DNA from: Euryarchaeota archaeon UBA175
GTDB taxonomy: Archaea; Thermoplasmatota; Poseidoniia; Poseidoniales; Thalassarchaeaceae
NCBI GenBank assembly: GCA_002497895.1
Contig: DAFD01000088.1
Location: forward strand, 1 to 5,067
Length of the DNA stretch: 5,067 nt
Reading direction: 5' to 3'
Shown here: piece after piece, positions 1 through 5,067 of the stretch
How positions within the stretch are numbered: position 1 is the first letter of the stretch
Layout: the number at the start of each line of letters is the position of its first letter
Notes under the pieces: generated by a model
The model's database searches: none
Seen by the model: the letters and a program-made list of their open reading frames with translations, nothing else
Told to the model about the DNA's origin: nothing
Made by a program: the position numbers and the translations under genes

Positions 1-506
1 GCCTTAATCTCACTAAGGTCACCGACCTCCCCCTTCTCAACAATTCCACCAAGTTCGCGTGTACGTGCAATCAGCCATGGCATGTAAAACGGCATTTCAA
101 TAATCGGCGATTCAAATTCCCAACCGAAGACCCAAGGCTCCGGAATCTCGTCAGAGTCAAGCACACGGAAATGCGTGATATCCTTTCTCCAACCAGGCAA
201 ATCTACCCGCTCGCGCAGATATTCACGCCCTTTTCTCATGGTAATCCCTGCAGATAATTCTCCCTTGCCCAAACGCAACAATTCTGCATAGGTCTCGGCC
301 CCCCACCGATCTGTTTTTTCCACCGGATGAGCAAGGAAAGGGTACCAAAGCGCGGCAGCACGATCTGAGACTAAATCAGGAGAGAACTCGCGCGCGATTA
401 TGCGGACTGAATGACCTGCCTCAAGCAAACGAATTGCGCAAGAAAGTCCCGACACGCCCGCGCCGACAACAACACAATCCACGCGCGAGCGTAGTCGAAC
501 AACCAC
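1..506 (-). CDS. D-amino-acid oxidase-like FAD-dependent oxidoreductase, N-terminal part (3' end outside window)
   Basis: The reverse strand encodes about 168 residues, open at the window edge. A Rossmann dinucleotide-binding motif opens the protein (VVVGAGVSG; glycines at residues 15, 17 and 20), followed by SDRAAALWYPF (residues 47-57). That second motif resembles the conserved flavin-contacting segment of D-amino-acid and D-aspartate oxidases. Near the end of the visible part, SPIIEMPFYMPWL resembles the family's substrate-domain entry. By family knowledge the enzyme would oxidatively deaminate D-amino acids (or glycine-like amines) using FAD and O2, giving an oxo acid, ammonia and H2O2, in the cytoplasm. 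The C-terminal substrate-binding Arg/Tyr residues lie outside the window, so the substrate cannot be judged. Two GTG starts are possible. The one at 506 is preceded by GAGGTGA and follows directly after an in-frame TGA (two codons earlier), so it is chosen. The one at 482 (MDCVVVGAG...) gives a more typical compact N-terminus but has no ribosome site. The gene is divergent from its right-hand neighbour. Confidence 0.85.
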   Translation of the reverse strand, partial: MVVRLRSRVDCVVVGAGVSGLSCAIRLLEAGHSVRIIAREFSPDLVSDRAAALWYPFLAHPVEKTDRWGAETYAELLRLGKGELSAGITMRKGREYLRERVDLPGWRKDITHFRVLDSDEIPEPWVFGWEFESPIIEMPFYMPWLIARTRELGGIVEKGEVGDLSEIK

Positions 507-561
507 TTCACCTCAACGGTGCTCTGGCTTCACTCCGCTACCCTAGAGTCTCCCTTCGAAC

Positions 562-584
562 AGATCACTTCAGAGATGTGGTCT
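562..584. other. imperfect dyad in the divergent intergenic gap
   Basis: AGATCAC and GTGGTCT form a 7-bp stem with one G-T wobble around a 9-base loop, followed by TTTGTCT. The dyad lies between the minus-strand oxidase and the plus-strand zinc-ribbon gene, about 38 bp before the latter's start. It could be an operator or part of a leader. It resembles a short terminator, but no recognised gene reads into it from the left. No clear archaeal TATA box was seen in this gap on either strand. A stem this short can arise by chance. Confidence 0.2.
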
Positions 585-622
585 TTGTCTAAGCGTGCAG
601 AAGTGTCTTGAGGGAGTCGGTG

Positions 623-841
623 ATGTCGAATCGGGTCACGCACATGCCGAAGGTCAGGAAGCCGAAGAGTGGTTGGTATGTTCCACGCAAGAAAAAGCGT
701 CGTGCTGGCCCTCGAGTCGCACCTAGTGAGAAGGGCCTGCCTCCCTGCCCAGCTTGCGGAGAATGGAGTATGCAGAAGGACAAAAATCGCGTCGAACTCT
801 TCTGTGGGGCCTGTGGTGCTATCTTAGGAAATACCAGTTAA
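623..841 (+). CDS. small basic zinc-ribbon protein, function unknown
   Basis: This encodes a 72-residue protein. The first half is strongly basic (RKPKSGWYVPRKKKRRAGPR, residues 12-31). The second half is a single treble-clef/zinc-ribbon-like unit with C42-x2-C45 (CPAC) and C61-x2-C64 (CGAC), 15 residues apart, which should bind one zinc ion. Such small archaeal ribbons are often associated with ribosomes, RNA polymerase or tRNA-modifying enzymes, but no specific family is recognised here. The basic tail suggests contact with RNA or DNA (inference). The ATG at 623 is chosen because AGGGAG ends 6 bases upstream. An in-frame TTG at 608 and GTG at 620 would add a few residues but lack comparable support. 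It is the first gene of the plus-strand series and is separated from the next by about 120 bp. The coherent ribbon spacing argues that it is a real gene. Confidence 0.75.
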   Translation: MSNRVTHMPKVRKPKSGWYVPRKKKRRAGPRVAPSEKGLPPCPACGEWSMQKDKNRVELFCGACGAILGNTS

Positions 842-853
842 GACGTGCTGAAC

Positions 854-864
854 CCTATATGGGT
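854..864 (+). promoter_or_regulatory. possible TATA-like element before the PrsW-type gene
   Basis: CCTATATGGG lies just after the zinc-ribbon stop codon, with TATAT at 856-860 flanked by ACCC/GGGT that could pair as a 4-bp stem. An archaeal TATA box here would place transcription start near 885, giving a leader of about 75 bases before the ATG at 963, or about 25 bases before the alternative ATG at 909. The element is short and has no clear BRE, so this is tentative. Confidence 0.2.
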
Positions 865-952
865 CGGCTTTCACGGAGTATCGTCGCTGTGATGAGGAAC
901 CGCACCGGATGCCTTGGGCGTCGCGAGTGATGGGCGATCTGAGCGGCACTAC

Positions 953-958
953 GGTGAT
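953..958 (+). promoter_or_regulatory. ribosome binding site supporting the PrsW start at 963
   Basis: GGTGAT, complementary to the anti-Shine-Dalgarno end of archaeal 16S rRNA, sits 4 bases before the ATG at 963. The upstream in-frame ATGs at 909 and 930 have weaker or badly spaced sites (GATGAGG 11 bases before 909; GAG next to 930). This favours the shorter protein. Confidence 0.45.
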
Positions 959-962
959 TCTG

Positions 963-2528
963 ATGGCGCGGATTATCACAGACGCTTCCGGTCAACGATA
1001 CCAACTCGATGAACCGGTCCCCTTGAGCCCTGCTCCTGAGAACATTCGATTGGCTACCGAGAGCAAGCCTTGGAAAAATTATTGGAGAATGCTCGGAACA
1101 GTGATGTTGGCTTTTCTTATTGTGCAATTTGGCTTGGCTTCCTTGATTGAGGGGGCACTCGCGGGAGATGCCATAATCTCAGTAATAGGTGCAATCTGCT
1201 CCCTCGCCCCAATTCCACTACTATTGATACTTCACAAACCCAAATTGGTTCATGTCAGGTTGGCGGTTCCCGATGCGAAGGGTAAGCAACACCACCCATT
1301 ACCCGAGGGAGGTTCGCTGCGTACTGTCGCCCCTACTCGCTTCAAGAGATTCTTGACTCCGGATGATTCCGTGTTGGACTTGCCTCCTCATAGGCAAGTT
1401 TGGTTGGTATTCTCACTCACTGTTGCGACGAGTGCATTTGTGACTCTATTCGCTCTCAGCGAGTCGACTGAATGGCTGTTCATGTTGTTGTTCATTTTAC
1501 TCGTAATCCCTCTATGGATAATGGGATTCTCAATTCCAGTTTTCGCTTGGTGGGCGACCTCGTCGAAATGGATTGGATTACCAACGAGGCGTCGAGATGC
1601 CGAAGCTTGGTTGATTGCAGGTATGGCTTCGGCATTCCCGGCTCTGGTGATTAATACCTGGATTTTCCCTGGAATTCTTCCTTCTTCTTTGTCCAGTGCC
1701 TCGACTGAGTTCCTCTTGTTGGTATTGAGCGCCCCGCTTGGTGAAGAATTGTGGAAATTGCTTGCAGTGCTCTTATTCCTGCCTTCGATTAAGAGCCCGC
1801 GCCACGGATTACAAATCGGTTTCACCGTGGGTTTGGGCTTCGCCCTCATCGAGAATATGTCGTATGTTCTAATGAGCACCTTTGGAGGCCCTATAGGTCT
1901 CGGTTTCACGACTCTAGTCCGCGGAATTGGTTCGATTCCCGGGCATGCACTGTGGACTGGGATTAGTGGATTCGCAGTCGGTTGTTTGGTCGAGGACCAC
2001 GATATAGACAAAAGAATCCGCTGGCTAATGCGGCGATTAACGGTCGATGTTGTTGACGCCGCTGAGAATCTAGGTATCGATGTTGATGGCGATGGAGATC
2101 ATTCTGGATACGATCAACCTCGAGGGAGTTTTGAGGAGTTATTGTCTGAGGTTGATTCCTCTACCTCATCATGGATGCTAATCGATTCAAAGACAGGCGT
2201 AGCGCGTGACGCGGATGGTGTCGCCACGCCTCAAGATATTCTCACAGACCTCGTGACCTCGTCAGAGGCTGCTCGCTATCGCTCCGAGGATGGGATTCAG
2301 ATTCTTCCTCCTCGCCATGTATTGCAGGCTTACGGGCTCGCAGTGTTTGGTCATGCGATATGGAATGGAACCTCATACCTGTCATTTTTGATTCCTGAAT
2401 GGATTGGATTGGGTGAAATCGGTGTCCTCATCTGCATGCTTGGCTGGACTACGATTCTAATCGCATCCGTCCTTTGGTTAACCCACCGAGTACTGAGTAC
2501 AGTGCGTCGTATGCCCATGTTGGTTTGA
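963..2528 (+). CDS. PrsW-family intramembrane metalloprotease with a long cytosolic-type insertion
   Basis: This encodes about 521 residues, in roughly nine to ten hydrophobic segments. The four PrsW-type motifs appear in order: EELWK (E261, E262, K265), FALIENMSY (E297, N298, Y301), GHALWTG (H328, W331) and GHAIWNG (H464, W467, N468). The Glu and His residues are the expected metal ligands and catalytic residues. PrsW proteins cleave membrane-bound substrates within or near the bilayer; the Bacillus member cuts the anti-sigma factor RsiW. Archaea lack such sigma factors, so the substrate here is unknown. The protein is longer than typical bacterial PrsW (about 220 residues). It has a polar N-terminal segment (MARIITDASGQRYQLDEP), extra N-terminal helices, and about 110 hydrophilic residues (342-452) between the third and fourth motifs. 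That insertion carries a DxDxDG loop. The start at 963 is preferred because of GGTGAT; an in-frame ATG at 909 would add 18 residues. Two stops in a row (TGA TAG) end it. The DUF92-type gene follows after 55 bp, possibly on the same transcript. Confidence 0.85.
   Translation: MARIITDASGQRYQLDEPVPLSPAPENIRLATESKPWKNYWRMLGTVMLAFLIVQFGLASLIEGALAGDAIISVIGAICSLAPIPLLLILHKPKLVHVRLAVPDAKGKQHHPLPEGGSLRTVAPTRFKRFLTPDDSVLDLPPHRQVWLVFSLTVATSAFVTLFALSESTEWLFMLLFILLVIPLWIMGFSIPVFAWWATSSKWIGLPTRRRDAEAWLIAGMASAFPALVINTWIFPGILPSSLSSASTEFLLLVLSAPLGEELWKLLAVLLFLPSIKSPRHGLQIGFTVGLGFALIENMSYVLMSTFGGPIGLGFTTLVRGIGSIPGHALWTGISGFAVGCLVEDHDIDKRIRWLMRRLTVDVVDAAENLGIDVDGDGDHSGYDQPRGSFEELLSEVDSSTSSWMLIDSKTGVARDADGVATPQDILTDLVTSSEAARYRSEDGIQILPPRHVLQAYGLAVFGHAIWNGTSYLSFLIPEWIGLGEIGVLICMLGWTTILIASVLWLTHRVLSTVRRMPMLV
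2079..2114 (+). other. EF-hand/Excalibur-like Asp loop within the PrsW insertion
   Basis: Residues 373-384 read DVDGDGDHSGYD. Asp occupies loop positions 1, 3, 5 and 12, and Gly occupies position 6, which matches the calcium-coordinating pattern DxDxDG. Position 8, usually Ile/Val/Leu, is His, and position 12 is Asp rather than Glu. The segment before it (VDVVDAAENLGI) and after it (SFEELLSEVD) could be short helices, as in an EF-hand. Calcium binding is an inference. An acidic linker with no metal role is the alternative. Confidence 0.4.
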
Positions 2529-2573
2529 TAGTCACAGGGAATCCTTCATCATCCGAAGGCGACGGAGAGGGTT

Positions 2574-2577
2574 GAGG
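2574..2577 (+). promoter_or_regulatory. ribosome binding site deciding the start of the DUF92-type gene
   Basis: GAGG lies 6 bases before the ATG at 2584. The in-frame TTG at 2572 overlaps this site and would add only MRII, so ATG 2584 is taken as the start. Confidence 0.5.
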
Positions 2578-2583
2578 ATTATC

Positions 2584-3321
2584 ATGGAACTCAGCTCCGA
2601 CCAGATGGTCTCTATCGGTTTGGTCACCGGGATGATGCTCATTTCTGGTCTTCGAGGGATGCTTAATCGGAGTGGTTTGGTCGCTGCGGCGACGGTCGGA
2701 TTTTCGGTTTCTTTGCTCGGCCATTGGACCTGGCTGACCATACTAATTCTCTTCCTCGTCGTTGGTTCTTTGGCGACGTTGTGGCGCTACGATGAGAAGG
2801 CAGCCTTGCGCTTAGCCGAGGATAACAAGGGGGTTAGAGGTTGGAGGAATGTGATGGCCAATGGCGGAGTTGCGTCGATTGTCGCCGTCGCTAATTATGC
2901 TCTTGACCAGCCTGATTGGGCTTACATGGCGGCGGCGGCTTCAATCTCCGTGGCTGCCGCAGATACGCTTGCTTCTGAGATTGGGAGCCTCGATCCAAGG
3001 ACTCGCAGCATCATCAATCTCGAAGCTGTCCCGGCCGGAACTAACGGAGGAATGTCCGTGACGGGTTCGTTTGCAGCCCTTGCAGGAGGGCTGCTAATGG
3101 CATTCATGGCAGTCTCATTGTCTTCTGTAGCAGAATCGACGATTCCTCTGGTGACCCTCTTCACAGTTGTGACGATAATCGGTTGGTTAGGATGTCAAGT
3201 CGATTCGATTCTGGGTGCTGTTTTCGAGAATAGGGGAATCATCGGTAAGCACACTGTGAACTTCCTGGCCACACTCTCTGGAGCCTTGATGGCAATCTTC
3301 GTCCATTCACGCTTCCTCTAA
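2584..3321 (+). CDS. DUF92/VTE6-family membrane protein, probable polyprenyl or phytyl phosphate kinase
   Basis: This encodes 245 residues, mostly hydrophobic, close to the usual length of the DUF92 (TIGR00297) family. Family signatures appear in order: LNRSGLVAAATVG (27-39), DNKGVRGWRNVMANGG (80-95), ADTLASEIG (D127, S131, E132), PAGTNGGMSVTG (150-161), and GCQVDSILGA followed by HTVNFLATLSGALMA near the C-terminus (D207, S208). The plant and cyanobacterial member VTE6 phosphorylates phytyl phosphate to phytyl diphosphate for tocopherol and phylloquinone synthesis. In an archaeon, a matching role would be salvage of phytyl or geranylgeranyl phosphate to the diphosphate used for ether lipids or quinones; this is inference from the family. 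About five to six membrane helices are visible, with the polar conserved loops between them likely forming the active site. The gene follows the PrsW gene by 55 bp, so co-transcription is plausible. The TAA stop sits in the loop of a perfect hairpin. Confidence 0.85.
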   Translation: MELSSDQMVSIGLVTGMMLISGLRGMLNRSGLVAAATVGFSVSLLGHWTWLTILILFLVVGSLATLWRYDEKAALRLAEDNKGVRGWRNVMANGGVASIVAVANYALDQPDWAYMAAAASISVAAADTLASEIGSLDPRTRSIINLEAVPAGTNGGMSVTGSFAALAGGLLMAFMAVSLSSVAESTIPLVTLFTVVTIIGWLGCQVDSILGAVFENRGIIGKHTVNFLATLSGALMAIFVHSRFL

Positions 3322-3330
3322 GAGGAAGCG
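3310..3330 (+). terminator. perfect hairpin with the DUF92 stop codon as its loop
   Basis: CGCTTCCTC and GAGGAAGCG form a perfect 9-bp stem, and the 3-base loop between them is the TAA stop codon of the upstream gene. No T-run follows directly (AATTCTGAG); the nearest is TTTT about 22 bases further on. It could act as a terminator, an mRNA 3'-end stabiliser or a processing site. The downstream gene is about 95 bp away with its own ribosome site, which fits a transcript boundary. Confidence 0.45.
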
Positions 3331-3411
3331 AATTCTGAGCCCTCATGGAATCGTTTTCATCGAACACGAGTAAGCGCGGGGTTTGAATGCCGGTCTGTAG
3401 GGCGTTGAGTT

Positions 3412-3418
3412 GAGAGGG
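3412..3418 (+). promoter_or_regulatory. ribosome binding site for the exported thioredoxin-like protein
   Basis: GAGAGGG ends 6 bases before the ATG at 3425 and fixes this start. The choice also leaves a well-formed signal peptide at the N-terminus. Confidence 0.5.
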
Positions 3419-3424
3419 ATAGCC

Positions 3425-5067
3425 ATGCCGAGGCCGCGGATTCTGACAGTAGTAGTGATTTTGCTACTCATCGGGACTCTGGCGTCGAGTAGCACTTCTG
3501 CTCAAAGTGGAGAAGAATACGGCCCCGGTCTTGACCTTGAACTACCACAATCTCACAATATCTTCCTTCACGGAACCGAAGAGATTCCAGAGCTGCGGCG
3601 TGATTGGCCAATAGTCACTGGAATTCCTAGTGGTTCAGCGAGTTTCTCGAAAACGGTCGGCGCACCTCAGATACTGCTCGATGTTGAAGGAGCACCGATT
3701 GAGGAGGCGTTTTCACTCAACGGAACAGTCACGGTCGATCTCTTTGCCTCCCTCGAAGCGAAATCACCGGTTTGTAGGCAGACAAATGTGATTCCTGGTT
3801 CTCCAGCCGGTGCGACAACGAGTTTCTTCGTTACCTTGCAGTGGGGTTCGTTCACTCTTTTGAATGGGGTTGCGACGAATCAGGTGACGATGGAGGAATC
3901 CTACACTCAGTCTCATCTTTTCCAAGTCGAGGTTCCTATCGAAGGCGTCAATCTTGGTCCAGGAGATGTGCTATCTCTGCAAGTTTCGGTTCAACACGAC
4001 TGCGTACAACCTGGTTCGCTTTGGTGGGGGACGTATGATGCTAGGAGTGGAATCACCTTCACCGGTGACCTGATTGATCCACAAATGCAACAGGTCACCG
4101 ATTCCAATAGAATCACAAGAATCGAATTCACTCCAATTTCACCATGGGGTCCAGACGACTTCTCAGATCAAGTCATCGAGGTTGTCGGTCCAATGGATGA
4201 TTACGAATCGATGGTACATGGATTTGGTCAGGAGGATGAACGCCTCGAACACTTCGAGGCGCCGCATTCATTCAGGGTGGGGGAGGCTAATCGGACGGTT
4301 CTAACTTGGTCAACTTCGAATCCACTAGAGCCAGGATTGTACATGATTGATGCTTGTTTCACTCTCCAAGACCAGGACCCTGCAGAACCATGCGATGTTG
4401 TGGCGGTTCTGAAATTCGAGGTTGAGAAAGACCCCGAGGCTCTGCTAAGTGGCACTTGGGTTGCGGTAATGATACCACTAGGGGTCATTGCTTGGTTGGG
4501 TGCCTCAATGCGTGAGGCGATGCTACCGATGCCGGCCTATGCAGTAATTCTTGTTCTCGCTATCGCCAGCATCGGGCCAGCGGTTCATTTGCCAGATATC
4601 GATGCGAATGCCTCGCGTGCCGACGGCGCTGCTCCTTCCTTCGCTTTGCTTGAACACGGCGGCGATGGCTCGGTTTCACTCTCTGAATTACTCTCAGAGT
4701 CCGACGCTGTGATCATCGGCATGTATGTGCCGGGGTCGGCCAATGCGATCCGTCAAGCCAATGACTTCCAGATGGCCGCAGCATTGATCGACAGCGATAT
4801 CGCTTTTGTTCAAATCGCGACTGGAAAAGGAGTCAGAGCTGTCGATTTAGATTCTCATGCGGCGATTATCAATGGTTCCTGGCCACTACTGATGGACAAG
4901 TCGGATTCAAGCATAGGTCAGGCCTTTCCCAGCGGCGCCAGCGACGCTGTAATCATAATCGACGCCGCTGGCTTCGTTACAGATTGGGCTCCAGGAACCT
5001 ATTCCAGTTCCGAGATTGCTGACGCGGTCGAGGATGCCAGCAAGGGTTCTGGACACAGTTTCCTCGA
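3425..5067 (+). CDS. exported membrane-anchored protein with a cysteine-less thioredoxin/redoxin-like domain (3' end outside window)
   Basis: An uninterrupted frame of 547 codons runs off the right edge. Residues 1-26 form a signal peptide (MPRPR, then a Val/Ile/Leu core, likely cut after STSA). Residues 27 to about 340 are polar and beta-rich, with four cysteines (117, 193, 311, 323) that could form two disulfides; no family is recognised. Two helices follow (about 343-360 and 371-389), joined by SMREAMLPMP, which puts the C-terminal region back outside the cell. From residue 402, APSFALLEHGGDGSVSLSEL, then AVIIGMYVPGSANAIRQ (428-444), WPLLMD, and AVIIIDAAGFV (508-518) follow the order of an AhpC/TlpA-like thioredoxin fold. 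The segment where CxxC or a peroxidatic Cys should lie reads YVPGSANA, with no Cys, and the usual cis-Pro site (GASDAVIII) lacks Pro. Sequons at N99, N289, N395 and N483 all fall on the predicted outer face, consistent with archaeal N-glycosylation. The domain may be a binding or structural module rather than an oxidoreductase. The frame is convincing; the role is unknown. Confidence 0.8.
   Translation, partial: MPRPRILTVVVILLLIGTLASSSTSAQSGEEYGPGLDLELPQSHNIFLHGTEEIPELRRDWPIVTGIPSGSASFSKTVGAPQILLDVEGAPIEEAFSLNGTVTVDLFASLEAKSPVCRQTNVIPGSPAGATTSFFVTLQWGSFTLLNGVATNQVTMEESYTQSHLFQVEVPIEGVNLGPGDVLSLQVSVQHDCVQPGSLWWGTYDARSGITFTGDLIDPQMQQVTDSNRITRIEFTPISPWGPDDFSDQVIEVVGPMDDYESMVHGFGQEDERLEHFEAPHSFRVGEANRTVLTWSTSNPLEPGLYMIDACFTLQDQDPAEPCDVVAVLKFEVEKDPEALLSGTWVAVMIPLGVIAWLGASMREAMLPMPAYAVILVLAIASIGPAVHLPDIDANASRADGAAPSFALLEHGGDGSVSLSELLSESDAVIIGMYVPGSANAIRQANDFQMAAALIDSDIAFVQIATGKGVRAVDLDSHAAIINGSWPLLMDKSDSSIGQAFPSGASDAVIIIDAAGFVTDWAPGTYSSSEIADAVEDASKGSGHSFL

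Noticed and set aside
541..600. Possible tRNA, suggested by TTCGAAC near 555
   Set aside because: No matching acceptor stem, anticodon arm or D-arm could be built around it.
855..1127. Minus-strand open frame across the leader and 5' end of the PrsW gene
   Set aside because: Its composition is rich in His, Arg and Ser without pattern, it has no ribosome site and it overlaps a real gene.
1388..2011. Long minus-strand open frame (207 residues) opposite the PrsW gene
   Set aside because: It is antisense to the well-supported PrsW motifs, has no recognisable domain and reads like the complement of codon-biased membrane protein sequence.
2543..2559. Small inverted repeat CCTTC/GAAGG between the PrsW and DUF92 genes as a terminator
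   Set aside because: The 5-bp stem with a 7-base loop and no T-run is too weak, so I treat the pair as possibly co-transcribed.
2928..2941. GGCGGCGGCGGC run as a microsatellite
   Set aside because: It simply encodes a short alanine run (MAAAAS) inside a membrane segment of the DUF92-type protein.
3841..4304. Two short plus-strand frames inside the exported-protein gene
   Set aside because: Both lie in a shifted frame of the uninterrupted 3425-5067 coding region and show no domain.

Overview
The window looks like a piece of an archaeal chromosome, most likely a planktonic marine euryarchaeon of the Marine Group II / Poseidoniales (Thermoplasmatota) type. This assignment is an inference. It rests on the roughly balanced base composition, short intergenic gaps, Shine-Dalgarno-like GGTGAT/GAGG sites close to start codons, and the gene mix: a small CxxC-CxxC zinc ribbon, a PrsW-type membrane protease, a DUF92/VTE6-type membrane kinase, and a large exported protein with several N-glycosylation sequons. 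No rRNA, tRNA, CRISPR array, insertion sequence or phage gene was recognised.

Layout. On the minus strand, bases 1-506 hold the N-terminal part of a D-amino-acid-oxidase-like FAD enzyme, cut by the window's left edge. A divergent gap of about 115 bp follows. Four genes then run on the plus strand: a 72-residue basic zinc-ribbon protein (623-841); a polytopic PrsW-family intramembrane metalloprotease (963-2528) with an unusual hydrophilic insertion that carries a calcium-loop-like Asp motif; a DUF92/VTE6-like membrane protein (2584-3321), probably a polyprenyl or phytyl phosphate kinase; and a signal-peptide-bearing membrane protein (3425 to beyond the right edge). The last protein joins a beta-rich extracytoplasmic region, a two-helix membrane hairpin and a thioredoxin/peroxiredoxin-like domain that lacks the usual catalytic cysteines.

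How they may work together. The last three genes all encode membrane or envelope proteins. PrsW and DUF92 are 55 bp apart and could share a transcript. A strong perfect hairpin sits exactly at the DUF92 stop codon, with TAA as its loop, and may separate this pair from the exported gene downstream. The zinc ribbon is probably cytosolic and nucleic-acid or protein binding; its link to the membrane genes is only positional. No new multi-gene system can be demonstrated. The most unusual items are the two odd protein architectures (PrsW with the Asp-loop insertion, and the cysteine-less thioredoxin-like exported protein) and the stop-codon hairpin.
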